From Bin5 sp965242905 (GTDB lineage Bacteria > Chloroflexota > Anaerolineae > Caldilineales > Caldilineaceae), in assembly GCA_965242905.1 (NCBI GenBank), contig CBDETM010000002.1:310001-374000 (forward strand): 64,000 nt of DNA, read 5' to 3'. The position numbers and the translations under genes are program-made. The notes beneath the pieces are model-generated. The model was not told the DNA's origin. It searched no databases and saw nothing but the letters and a program-made list of their open reading frames with translations. Below are positions 1-8,618 of this stretch, piece by piece (the stretch's first letter is position 1; each line of letters begins with the position of its first letter).

Positions 1-78
1 CAGTAGACACTGGCGCCCGCCGTTACCAGGTTGAATGTCATACATTTTCACCATTAACAGACATGGAGGAGAGAAAAA

Positions 79-1980
79 ATGAAGAAAAGGATGTATCTTA
101 TCACCACACTGATACTGGTCGCCATGCTGGCGTTGGCGGCCTGTGCGCCGGCTGGGGACAGCGGCCAGCAGGAGATGGCCCAGTCGGAAGAGAGCGAGGG
201 CGCCGCCGCGGCTGAAGCTGGGGACGCAGATGGAGGACTGAGCTTTATCGCAGTTCAACACGCTGAGTGTGCCTGGGACTCTTTCTGGTGCACGGTGCAG
301 AGCGGCATCAACAGTGCCGCGGACGATCTGGGCGTGGACGTGACGATACTGGCGCCGGATGAGTTCGACCTGGACAAGACGGCTTCGCTGATCGAGCAGG
401 CGGTCGCCGCCAATCCTGACGGGATCATGCTGACCGTGACCGACCCGATCCTGTTCAGAGAGCCAATCATGAAGGCGATTGACGCGGGCATTCCGGTGAT
501 TGCCTATAACGCTGGTTCGGGCCCCATCGCCGACAACATTCCCTATTACACCTACCTGGGTCAGGATGAGTACCAGGGCGGTTATCTGGGCGGGCTGCGC
601 CTGGCAGCAGGCGGCGGTACGCAGGGTGTTTGCATTAACCAGCAGGTGGGACACACCGGTCTGGATAAGCGCTGCGCGGGTTTCAGCGACGCGCTAGGTG
701 AAAGCGGGATCCCGACAGAGGTCCTGGCCATCGGCGATGACCCGGCGGAGGCTACCACCATCATCGGCGACTATTACACGGCCAACCCGGATACAGATAT
801 CTTCCTCACTCTCGGACCAAACGGAGCCAATCCGTTCTACGTCTTTGTTGAGAATGAGGGATTGACGGCCGATGACATCACGCACGGCACGTTCGACCTG
901 AGCGAGGAGATCAAGGCGAATATCGTATCCGGCATGACGATGTTCGGCATCGACCAGCAGCCGTTCCTCCAGGGTTACGGCGGCGTGTCGACGCTGAGCA
1001 TGATCGCGCGTTACGGTATCCTGCCGGCGCTACCGGTATCGGCTACCGGGCCCGGATTTGTGGATGCGGCGAGCCTGGCTTCGGAGCCTGATGCGGATGC
1101 ACCGGTGAGCGTCATCGCGGTCCAGCACGCTGAGTGCGCGTGGGACTCCTTCTGGTGTGTCGTGCAGAACGGCATCAACACGGCCTCGGAGATGATGGGC
1201 GTGGATGTGACGATCCTGGCGCCGGACGAGTTCGACCTGGACAAGACAGCTTCGCTGATCGAGCAGGCGGTGGCTGCCAATCCTGACGGCATCATGCTGA
1301 CCGTGACCGACCCGATCCTGTTCAAGGAACCGATCATGAAGGCGATTGACGCCGGCATTCCGGTAATTGCCTACAATGCGGGCTCTGGTCCTATTGCGGA
1401 CAACATCCCCTACTACACCTACCTGGGCCAGGATGAGTACCAGGGCGGCTATCTCGGCGGGCTGCGCCTGGCGGCGGGTGGCGGTACGCAGGGCGTTTGC
1501 ATCAACCAGCAGGTGGGACACACCGGACTGGACAAGCGCTGCGCGGGCTTCGTCAACGCGCTGGGCGAGAGCGGCATACCGGCTGAGGTGCTGGCTATCG
1601 GCGACGATCCGGCCGAGGCCACCACGATCATCGGCGACTACTTCACCGCCAATCCGGACACCGATATCTTCCTCACCCTCGGACCCAACGGAGCCAATCC
1701 GTTCTACGTCTTTGTTGAGAATGAGGGACTGATGGCAGACGACTTTACGCACGGCACGTTCGACCTGAGTCAGGAGATAAATGCCAACATCGCGTCTGGT
1801 CTGACGATGTTCGGCATCGACCAGCAGCCGTTCCTTCAGGGATTCGGCGGGATCCAAGCGCTGAATCTGTTGGTTCGCCACGGCATCGTTCCGGCACTTC
1901 CTGTGACACCGACTGGCCCGGGCTTCGTCGATCAGGGCAACCTGTCCATGGTTCAGGAACTGGCGGGTGAGTACCGTTAG
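79..1980 (+). CDS. Lipoprotein ABC sugar-binding protein with two tandem binding domains
   Basis: Substrate-binding component of a CUT2/ribose-type ABC importer, anchored outside the membrane. Residues 1-22 form a lipoprotein signal peptide ending LALAAC with the lipobox Cys, followed by an acidic Glu/Ala linker. Two periplasmic-binding-protein domains follow, about residues 55-330 and 344-619. They are nearly the same protein twice, both starting VQHAECAWDSFWC and both holding the DEFDLDKTASLIEQA and GQDEYQGGYLGG motifs. Family members normally have one such domain of about 300 residues, so at 633 aa this is an internal duplication. The start ATG has a GGAGGA Shine-Dalgarno (SD) at 65-70. 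Permease, ATPase and inositol-type enzymes follow, so a cyclitol or sugar ligand is inferred; the exact ligand is unknown. Confidence 0.93.
   Translation: MKKRMYLITTLILVAMLALAACAPAGDSGQQEMAQSEESEGAAAAEAGDADGGLSFIAVQHAECAWDSFWCTVQSGINSAADDLGVDVTILAPDEFDLDKTASLIEQAVAANPDGIMLTVTDPILFREPIMKAIDAGIPVIAYNAGSGPIADNIPYYTYLGQDEYQGGYLGGLRLAAGGGTQGVCINQQVGHTGLDKRCAGFSDALGESGIPTEVLAIGDDPAEATTIIGDYYTANPDTDIFLTLGPNGANPFYVFVENEGLTADDITHGTFDLSEEIKANIVSGMTMFGIDQQPFLQGYGGVSTLSMIARYGILPALPVSATGPGFVDAASLASEPDADAPVSVIAVQHAECAWDSFWCVVQNGINTASEMMGVDVTILAPDEFDLDKTASLIEQAVAANPDGIMLTVTDPILFKEPIMKAIDAGIPVIAYNAGSGPIADNIPYYTYLGQDEYQGGYLGGLRLAAGGGTQGVCINQQVGHTGLDKRCAGFVNALGESGIPAEVLAIGDDPAEATTIIGDYFTANPDTDIFLTLGPNGANPFYVFVENEGLMADDFTHGTFDLSQEINANIASGLTMFGIDQQPFLQGFGGIQALNLLVRHGIVPALPVTPTGPGFVDQGNLSMVQELAGEYR
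243..1066 (+). repeat. Internal tandem repeat, unit 1 (binding domain 1)
   Basis: DNA of the first binding domain. It aligns without large gaps to unit 2 at an offset of 867 bp (289 codons). Differences are mostly synonymous third-position changes, so the copies have drifted under selection for protein sequence. Confidence 0.9.
1110..1933 (+). repeat. Internal tandem repeat, unit 2 (binding domain 2)
   Basis: Second copy of the binding-domain DNA inside the same reading frame, joined to unit 1 by a linker of about 14 codons rich in Asp, Ala and Pro. Confidence 0.9.
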
Positions 1981-2100
1981 GGAGCTGAATTGAACGTATT
2001 CGTGGAAGGCTTCGATCAGGTACACTCGGGAGCGGCTCAGGCCGGACCGGGTGTACCTGGTTTTCAATGGTAGTGCTTCACGACAGAGTTCTTGCGTTGA

Positions 2101-3186
2101 ATGACATCTGACATGCGCAGGTCAAAGAGCTTGCTCGACTCGCTAACCCATCATTTTGGCAGTTCTCCTGTGGCTGGGCCACTGGCGACATTTGTGGTTG
2201 TTCTGCTGTTGTGTCTGCTCTTCGTGCCCAATTTTGGTTCATGGCGCACGATATCGGGAATCGTAACAGCCGTTTCGATCTCCGGATTCGTAACGATTGG
2301 AATCACGTTCCTGATGGTTGCGGGCGAGTTTGATCTTTCGATCGGCGCCATGATCGCGATGAGCGGCTACCTGTTTGGGGCGGTGGCGGTTGGGGCCGAT
2401 TCCCAGATCACGCGGGGGTTGGCGGCTGTGGGTTTGCCGGTCGCGGAAGGATCGGGCAACTTCGTTCTGGCTCTGCTTCTGGCGCTGGCCGTGCCGGCAC
2501 TGATGGGACTGGTCAATGGTCTGATTCTGATTTGGACACGGATTCCGTCGTTTATCGTTACGTTGGGCACGCGTCAGATTTACCGGGGGCTGGTCTGGCT
2601 GACGTCAGGCGGGGTCCTGTTGCAGACCCTTGAGAGGCCGCCCATCTTCAACATGTTCAATGGCCGATTTGAGCTGCTGAACAATTTGCCAGTTCTTGAC
2701 GGGGCTAACTTCCGCACAGCGACGGTGTGGCTTCTGGTCGCAGCTTTCCTGGGCCAGTACCTGCTTGTACATACGCGGTTTGGCAATCATGTATTCGCGA
2801 TAGGCGGGAATGTGGGGGCTGCGACAGCTCAAGGTATCCGGACGGCACGAACGAAAGTGCTGTGCTTTGTATTCAGTGGTTTCATGGCCGGGGCGGCAGG
2901 TGTAATCTCCTTCAGCCAGTTTCGCTCGGTGCGGGTTGCGGAGCAGGCGGGGGTGGAGCTGACAGCGATTGCGGCCTCGGTAGTAGGCGGGGCACTGCTC
3001 AGCGGTGGCTATGGAAGCGTGTGGGGGGCAGTTGTAGGCATCCTCATGATTAGCCTTCTCCGCTCTGCCGTCATATTATTAGACATTCCGTTCATACCGG
3101 CGGACAATTTCCCAGCGGTCATCGGAGCGACGATCATTGCTTCGGTTATTCTGAACAACTACCTTCGCACGCGCGCGTCTGCTTAG
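2101..3186 (+). CDS. CUT2-type sugar ABC transporter permease (RbsC-like)
   Basis: Membrane subunit of the importer, 361 aa, hydrophobic nearly throughout with eight to ten likely membrane segments. Typical BPD_transp_2 features are the AGEFDLSIGAM motif (about residues 77-87), the LVNGLILIWTRIPSFIVTLGT stretch, and the C-terminal glycine-rich GGALLSGGYGSVWG loop that contacts the ATPase. It begins 120 bp after the binding protein and precedes the ATPase gene, giving the usual importer set. The ATG is used because the TTG just upstream runs into a stop. No convincing Shine-Dalgarno is seen. Confidence 0.9.
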   Translation: MTSDMRRSKSLLDSLTHHFGSSPVAGPLATFVVVLLLCLLFVPNFGSWRTISGIVTAVSISGFVTIGITFLMVAGEFDLSIGAMIAMSGYLFGAVAVGADSQITRGLAAVGLPVAEGSGNFVLALLLALAVPALMGLVNGLILIWTRIPSFIVTLGTRQIYRGLVWLTSGGVLLQTLERPPIFNMFNGRFELLNNLPVLDGANFRTATVWLLVAAFLGQYLLVHTRFGNHVFAIGGNVGAATAQGIRTARTKVLCFVFSGFMAGAAGVISFSQFRSVRVAEQAGVELTAIAASVVGGALLSGGYGSVWGAVVGILMISLLRSAVILLDIPFIPADNFPAVIGATIIASVILNNYLRTRASA

Positions 3187-3300
3187 GACAGATGCACACG
3201 GTTGGCGAAGAGACCGAAGGGCGGCGGAGTCCGAAGCCCAAGCATGTTCGGGCACCAATTTTGCGGCGGCGCCCCCTAGTGAAACAGAGGAGTACCGGCA

Positions 3301-4062
3301 TTGGGAGAGGAAAACGGTCAACCCGTTGTCGTTGAGATGAAACAGATTGAGAGGCGCTTTGGTTCGGTTGTGGCGCTGCGGGGCGTCGATTTCACGGTGC
3401 GCAAGGGTGAAGTGCGGGCGCTGATGGGCGACAATGGGGCAGGTAAGTCAACCCTGATCAAGGTGCTTACGGGCGTCCATACTCCCACGAGAGGCGAGAT
3501 CGTATTCGACGGGCAACAGGTGGTGATCAATTCGCCAGCAGACGCCCGTGCCCTGGGAATCGAGACCGTCTACCAGGACCTGGCGCTGGTTCCCCTGATG
3601 AGCATTTGGCGAAATTTTTTTCTGGGCCGCGAGCTGCACAAGCAGATGGGGCCTGTTCGCTGGCTACAAAAGAAGGAGATGAGCGAGCAGTGTAGGCAGT
3701 CTCTTCACGACATTGGAATCGAAATCCGTTCGGCGGAGGATAAGGTGGGGACGCTGTCAGGCGGCGAGCGGCAGTCGATCGCAATTGGGCGAGCGATCCA
3801 TTTTGGCGCAAAGTTGCTCATCCTGGACGAGCCGACTTCGGCGCTTTCCGTGGCTGAGACGCAGAAGGTGCTTTCCTACATTGAGAACGCCAAGGAGAAG
3901 GGGCTGCCCGTCATTTTCATAACGCACAACGTCAATCATATCTACCAGGTGTCCGACAGTTATACGATCATACGCCAAGGCGAAAAGGTCGGTACCTATC
4001 AGAAGGGAGATTTGTCGCAGCAGGACATTGCCGACCTAATTACCGGCGCACGAGAGAAATAG
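3301..4062 (+). CDS. Single-domain sugar ABC transporter ATP-binding protein (FrcA-like)
   Basis: Cytoplasmic ATPase of the importer, 253 aa. Walker A GDNGAGKST is at residues 43-51, the Q-loop Gln at 92, the signature LSGGE at 152-156, Walker B LLILDEP at 172-178 and the H-loop His at 209. RbsA-type ATPases are usually about 500 aa with two fused cassettes; this one has a single cassette, as in FrcA-type systems, so it should act as a homodimer. The start is TTG at 3301, supported by AGAGGAG at 3286-3292 with 8-nt spacing. It ends 6 bp before the next gene, so it is probably co-transcribed. Confidence 0.92.
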   Translation: MGEENGQPVVVEMKQIERRFGSVVALRGVDFTVRKGEVRALMGDNGAGKSTLIKVLTGVHTPTRGEIVFDGQQVVINSPADARALGIETVYQDLALVPLMSIWRNFFLGRELHKQMGPVRWLQKKEMSEQCRQSLHDIGIEIRSAEDKVGTLSGGERQSIAIGRAIHFGAKLLILDEPTSALSVAETQKVLSYIENAKEKGLPVIFITHNVNHIYQVSDSYTIIRQGEKVGTYQKGDLSQQDIADLITGAREK

Positions 4063-4068
4063 GACAGA

Positions 4069-4956
4069 GTGAAAGTTGTGGATACAAACGAGCAGGCGGG
4101 GAGAGATTCACACAGCTCCATGGAAGGCAAGTTTGCCGTTGTAACGGGCAGCACGCAAGGGCTAGGCGAGGCAGCTGTGCGGCTGTTTGCGGAACGGGGC
4201 GCGGCAGGAATCATTGTGAGCGGGCGGAATGCCGAGCGGGGTAACGCAGTGGCGGCCGACCTGCGGAGCGGGGGCTGCCGGGCCCATTTCGTGCAGGCTG
4301 ATCTGGCGGAAGTTGACGCATGCCGCAGCATCGTAGCCGAGGCGGACAGACAGTTTGGCGGGCTGCATGTGCTGGTCAACAGCGGTGCGCTTACGGTGCG
4401 CGGGAATATCTGGGACACGACGCCTGAGCTTTTCGACAAGATAATCGCGGTCAATACGCGGGCGCCGTTGCTGCTTATGCAGGATGCGTGCAAGCTGATG
4501 CGGCGCGAGGGGAACGGCGGGTCGATCGTCAATATTTCCAGCGTGGCTTCCTTCGGCAGCGAGCAGTTTTTGCTGCCCTATACGGCCTCCAAGAGCGCAC
4601 TCAACGCGATGACCAAGAATGTTGCATTTGCGGTCATGCGCTACCAGATCCGAGTGAATGCCATCGCCGTGGGCTGGATGGATTCACCGGCCGAGGACTT
4701 CATTCAGCGAACCTTTCATTCGGATGGCGAGGACTGGCTGGAGAAGGCGGAGGCTGAGCAACCTTTCGGGCGCCTGCTCAAGACGGATGAAGTGGCGCGA
4801 GCGATCGCATTTCTGGCGTCGGATGAGTCGGGGATGATGACGGGCAGTTTGATCGACTTCGACCAGTCGGTGCGGGGGGCAGGTCCGGTGTCGAAGCCGC
4901 CGCCGCTGGACGATCCTTACTGGAACGTAGGCGCCATAGACAGCGCGTGGCAGTAG
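4069..4956 (+). CDS. SDR-family NAD(P)-dependent oxidoreductase
   Basis: Classical short-chain dehydrogenase/reductase, 295 aa. The cofactor loop TGSTQGLG is at residues 26-33, a Ser pair at 157-158, and catalytic Tyr171 and Lys175 in the YxxxK motif. The usual NNAG motif reads NSGA (104-107), a mild deviation. The GTG at 4069 sits 6 bp after the ATPase stop; an internal ATG at 4120, just before the Rossmann fold, is a plausible alternative that would remove 17 residues. Lying between the importer and inositol-type enzymes, it probably oxidises a sugar or cyclitol intermediate. The substrate is not known. Confidence 0.88.
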   Translation: MKVVDTNEQAGRDSHSSMEGKFAVVTGSTQGLGEAAVRLFAERGAAGIIVSGRNAERGNAVAADLRSGGCRAHFVQADLAEVDACRSIVAEADRQFGGLHVLVNSGALTVRGNIWDTTPELFDKIIAVNTRAPLLLMQDACKLMRREGNGGSIVNISSVASFGSEQFLLPYTASKSALNAMTKNVAFAVMRYQIRVNAIAVGWMDSPAEDFIQRTFHSDGEDWLEKAEAEQPFGRLLKTDEVARAIAFLASDESGMMTGSLIDFDQSVRGAGPVSKPPPLDDPYWNVGAIDSAWQ

Positions 4957-5005
4957 TAGGTGCGGGAGGTCCTGGCGACTTTAAGCTGGCATCAAGGGGT
5001 ATTGT

Positions 5006-6016
5006 GTGAGCCGAACAGTCAAAGTCGGCATAATCGGAACAGGCGGCATGGGGGCGCGGCACGCTTCGAATCTGACCTACCTGGTGGCCGCGGCCGAGGT
5101 TGCTGCGATCATGGATGTGGATTTGGCGCGTGCCGAGGAGATCGCGGCGAGATGCGGCGGGGCAAAGATTTACTCTGACGCCGAGCAGCTCATTTCTGCG
5201 CCGGAAGTCGACGCGGTGGTGATTGCGGCGCCAAACAGCTTCCACGCCGAGTTGACGAGGGCGTGCATCGCTGCGGGCAAGCCCGTGCTCTGCGAAAAGC
5301 CACTGGCGACCGGGGGCGAGGAAGCCAGTGGAGTGATCAGTGCGGAGGTCAGTGGCGGTAGACGGCTTGTGCAGGTGGGTTTCATGCGGCAGTATGACCC
5401 GGCACATGTAGCGGTCAAACGGGTGAGCGACAGCGGGGCGCAGGGGAATGCGCTTGTTTTCCGCAGCGTTCACATTAACCCCTCCAGTGATGATTGCCCC
5501 TCGCTTGGCGACGTCATTACGGGCTCTCTCATTCACGACATTCACTCGGCGCGCTGGATGATGGAGGATGAGATCGTCGGCGTGCATACCTCCTACATTC
5601 CATTTTCGCCGGACCGCCCGGACAGCGCACGCTATGTCATGATCCAGTTGCAGTTTGCCAGCGGGGCGCTGGGCGGACTTGAATGTAACGCGGATGCCGG
5701 TTACGGTTACGAAATTGAGGTGAGTATCACCGGTGAAACGGGCGTGGTACACACGAGTCCTCTTCAGAGCCCTGTCGTGCGGCACAGCAATGCGAGCGGG
5801 CAGTGGGTGGAGGAGGACTGGCTGCAGAGATTCAACACGGCCTATGTCAATGAGGTCCAGGCGTGGGTGCAGTCGATCCAGGACGGCAAGGCAACGGGAC
5901 CGAGCGCGTGGGATGGATATATTTCGATAGTTGTGGCCGATGCCTGCATCGAATCTGGTATGAAGGGGAAGCCGGTGGCGGTCAGGTTGCCAGAGAGGCC
6001 TGCCATTTACGGGTAG
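5006..6016 (+). CDS. Gfo/Idh/MocA oxidoreductase, inositol 2-dehydrogenase-like
   Basis: NAD(P)-dependent dehydrogenase, 336 aa. The N-terminal Rossmann loop is GTGGMG (residues 11-16), followed by the family EKP motif with Lys98. The second-domain LIHDIHSARW stretch gives His177. The position four residues before that His, normally Asp in inositol dehydrogenases (Asp172/His176 in B. subtilis IolG), is Gly173 here, so catalysis or substrate may differ. It uses a GTG start (5006) after AAGGGG. It lies directly before iolD, which fits oxidation of a cyclitol to an inosose, but this is inference. Confidence 0.85.
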   Translation: MSRTVKVGIIGTGGMGARHASNLTYLVAAAEVAAIMDVDLARAEEIAARCGGAKIYSDAEQLISAPEVDAVVIAAPNSFHAELTRACIAAGKPVLCEKPLATGGEEASGVISAEVSGGRRLVQVGFMRQYDPAHVAVKRVSDSGAQGNALVFRSVHINPSSDDCPSLGDVITGSLIHDIHSARWMMEDEIVGVHTSYIPFSPDRPDSARYVMIQLQFASGALGGLECNADAGYGYEIEVSITGETGVVHTSPLQSPVVRHSNASGQWVEEDWLQRFNTAYVNEVQAWVQSIQDGKATGPSAWDGYISIVVADACIESGMKGKPVAVRLPERPAIYG

Positions 6017-6091
6017 CTATGTCAGTAGTTGTTTAGCTTGGGATGAAGCCGCTCTAAGAGTCCTGACACTGTAACAGAATTGAGGAAACTG

Positions 6092-8005
6092 ATGAATACC
6101 GAACGTTTGACCATGGCGCAGGCGATCGTACGATTTCTCAAGAACCAGTACAGCGAACGGGATGGTGTGGAGCAGCCCTTTTTCGGCGGCTGCTTTGGTA
6201 TATTCGGTCACGGCAATGTTGCCGGAATCGGCCAGGCCCTGCAACAGTATCCGGATTTTCGCTATTACCAGACGCGCAATGAACAGGCGATGGTGCATAC
6301 GGCAGCGGCCTATGCCAAGCACACCAACCGGATGCGCACGCTGGCCTGTACAAGCTCGATCGGTCCCGGGGCAAGCAACATGGTGACCGGCGCGGCGACT
6401 GCGACGATCAACCGGTTGCCCGTGCTGCTGCTTCCGGGGGACATCTTCGCCCGACGTAACGTGGCTCCGGTGCTGCAGCAGCTGGAGTCGGAGCACAGCC
6501 AGGACGTTTCGGTCAATGACTGTTTCAAGCCGGTCAGCAGGTACTGGGACCGGATAAACAGACCAGACCAGTTGGTGACGTCGTTGATCGAGTCGATGCG
6601 CGTGCTCACGAGCCCGGCGGACACTGGCGCGGTAACGCTCTCGATTCCGCAGGACGTGCAGACGGAGGCGTTTGACTATCCGTCGGCGCTGTTCGAGAAG
6701 CGGGTGTGGACGGTGCCACGCAACCGGGCGGATGCGGCCGCGCTGCAGAAGGCGGCGGCGGCGATCCGTGCGGCAGAGAAGCCTTTGATCATCGCCGGCG
6801 GGGGTGTGCTATACAGTGATGCGACGGCGGCCCTGAGAGAGTTTGTCGACCGTTTCGGCATTCCGGTTGCAGAGACGATGGCCGGAAAGGGAAGCCTGCG
6901 GTACGACCATCCACTGCAACTGGGGGCGGCCGGCGCGACCGGCACATTTGCTGCGGAACAGGTGGCGGACGAAGCCGACGTTGTAATCGGCATCGGCACA
7001 CGCTACAGTGACTTCACCACGTCCAGCAAGACGGCGTTCAAGCATCCTGATGTACAGTTCGTGAACATCAATGTTGCCGAGTTTGACGCGTACAAGCACT
7101 GCGCCATTCCGCTGGTCGGTGATGCGCGGGTCACGCTGGAGGAGTTGGGGGAACTGCTGGGCGGCTATCGCAATGGCGACGAGAGTGTTGCGCAGGCACA
7201 GAGGCTGCATGACGAATGGGAAGCGGAGGTGCAGCGCAACTACGATCTTCACGAGGCTGAGAGCGGGCTGCCGTACCAGGGTGCGCTGATCGGGGCGGTG
7301 AACGACCAGGGCGACCCGGACGCGGTGATGGTGTGTGCGGCGGGCAGTCTGCCCGGAGACATGCACAAGCTGTGGCGGGCGAGGCACAGCAAGCAGTATC
7401 ACCTGGAGTACGGTTACTCGTGCATGGGCTACGAGATCGCGGGCGGTCTGGGCATCAAGATGGCGGAGCCGGAGCGGGAAGTCTACGTGATGGTGGGCGA
7501 CGGCAGCTATCTGATGATGAATACCGATCTGATCACTTCGATACAGGAAGGGTACAAACTTACCGTCATTCTGATGGATAATACCGGCTTCCGCTCGATT
7601 GGGTCTCTCAGCCGTTCATTGGGGCAGGGCGGATTTGGCACGCGGTACATTTATCCCGGTCAGGTGGAGGCGGCGCACCGCAACGGTGAATCCTTTAACG
7701 GGCTGCCGACGGACGAGCCGGGATACGATGTCGACCCGCTGCCGGTGGATCTGGCGATGAACGCGGAGAGCCTGGGTTGTCATGTCATCCGTTGCGAGAG
7801 TGTGGGCGACGTCGTCCAGGCGTTGCAGGACGCCAAGAGTGTGGACAGGACCACGGTGATATACGTGCCGGACGATCGCTATCTGGGCGTGCAGGGGTAC
7901 AGCTGGTGGGACGTGCCGGTTGCTGAGGTGAGTGAACTGGACTCGGTCAACGCGGCGCGTGAGGAGTGGGAAGAGATGCGTGCAGGCGAGAGGTATTACA
8001 TTTGA
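6092..8005 (+). CDS. iolD: 3D-(3,5/4)-trihydroxycyclohexane-1,2-dione hydrolase IolD
   Basis: Thiamine-diphosphate enzyme that opens the cyclitol ring of trihydroxycyclohexane-dione to give 5-deoxy-glucuronate in inositol breakdown. The 637-aa protein has the three-domain acetolactate-synthase fold. The activating Glu is near residue 64 (NEQAMVHT), and the ThDP/Mg loop GDGSYLMMNTDL starts near 469 and ends in the VILMDN segment. Full-family length and the long insert near 530-560 match IolD rather than acetolactate synthase. A TTG at 6080 is in frame, but GAGGAA at 6082-6087 would then be coding, so ATG 6092 is preferred. Neighbours iolA and IolG-like genes support the pathway. Confidence 0.9.
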   Translation: MNTERLTMAQAIVRFLKNQYSERDGVEQPFFGGCFGIFGHGNVAGIGQALQQYPDFRYYQTRNEQAMVHTAAAYAKHTNRMRTLACTSSIGPGASNMVTGAATATINRLPVLLLPGDIFARRNVAPVLQQLESEHSQDVSVNDCFKPVSRYWDRINRPDQLVTSLIESMRVLTSPADTGAVTLSIPQDVQTEAFDYPSALFEKRVWTVPRNRADAAALQKAAAAIRAAEKPLIIAGGGVLYSDATAALREFVDRFGIPVAETMAGKGSLRYDHPLQLGAAGATGTFAAEQVADEADVVIGIGTRYSDFTTSSKTAFKHPDVQFVNINVAEFDAYKHCAIPLVGDARVTLEELGELLGGYRNGDESVAQAQRLHDEWEAEVQRNYDLHEAESGLPYQGALIGAVNDQGDPDAVMVCAAGSLPGDMHKLWRARHSKQYHLEYGYSCMGYEIAGGLGIKMAEPEREVYVMVGDGSYLMMNTDLITSIQEGYKLTVILMDNTGFRSIGSLSRSLGQGGFGTRYIYPGQVEAAHRNGESFNGLPTDEPGYDVDPLPVDLAMNAESLGCHVIRCESVGDVVQALQDAKSVDRTTVIYVPDDRYLGVQGYSWWDVPVAEVSELDSVNAAREEWEEMRAGERYYI

Positions 8006-8121
8006 AGCAAGTGGCAGACCCAACTTTGCAACCGCAAAGAACTTTATCTCTGCTGCATCGGATAAAGGGAGCCGCGTGGGGAATCTTGTAGAGTTCCGGG
8101 TATCGGCAAAGGAGAATCCAA

Positions 8122-8604
8122 ATGGCTGCGTCGGTAACACCAAAGCCAGACCTGGTGGAAGATTACGAAAGGGAGCGTGGAAAACCGATGCCGAGTTTCA
8201 ACCACGGTGTCGTGCAGGCGAATCTGATAATTGCCCTAAGTGATGCTTGTCGAGACCGATTTCTGATTGCCAGCGAGCTTTCTTTGGCTTCCGACCCAAC
8301 AATGACTCCCGACATATCTATTTGCAATTTGAGGCAGCCTGACTGGCTGCATGATGAAATACGGGTGGCTGAAGCACCATTGACCACGGTTGAAATAGTC
8401 TCGCCTTCTCAGAGCATCAATGACTTCGTCCCCAGAATCGAAGAGTATTACCGTTTTGGGGTCCGATCGGTCTGGCTGGTACAGCCTCCCTTGAAGCAGG
8501 TAGCGGTATTCACTCCGGATGTGGACGCCCGCGTATTCGTAGAGGGCGAGGTCATTGATCCGACGTTGGACGTCAGAGTGGCGCTTGACAAGATATTCTC
8601 CTAG
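8122..8604 (+). CDS. Uma2 family protein (predicted PD-(D/E)XK nuclease fold)
   Basis: 160-aa member of the Uma2/DUF820 family, which has a restriction-endonuclease-like fold. Visible elements are the DLVEDY start, SLASDPTMTPDISI (the D/E ligand region), TTVEIVSPSQS (E-x-V-SPS core) and YYRFGVRSVWLVQPP near the C terminus. A GGAG at about 8110 precedes ATG 8122. It lies between iolD and iolA on the same strand, 14 bp before iolA, an odd location for a gene with no metabolic role. Biological function of this family is unproven. Confidence 0.85.
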   Translation: MAASVTPKPDLVEDYERERGKPMPSFNHGVVQANLIIALSDACRDRFLIASELSLASDPTMTPDISICNLRQPDWLHDEIRVAEAPLTTVEIVSPSQSINDFVPRIEEYYRFGVRSVWLVQPPLKQVAVFTPDVDARVFVEGEVIDPTLDVRVALDKIFS

Positions 8605-8618
8605 GAGAGGCTAGAGAT

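Noticed and set aside
1030..2067. 345-codon open frame on the minus strand
   Set aside because: It is antisense to the duplicated binding protein; Arg/His-rich composition and no family motif show it is a shadow of the GC-rich coding strand.
4778..5785. 335-codon open frame on the minus strand
   Set aside because: It overlaps the SDR and Gfo/Idh genes, both clearly coding by motif. No ribosome site or known fold.
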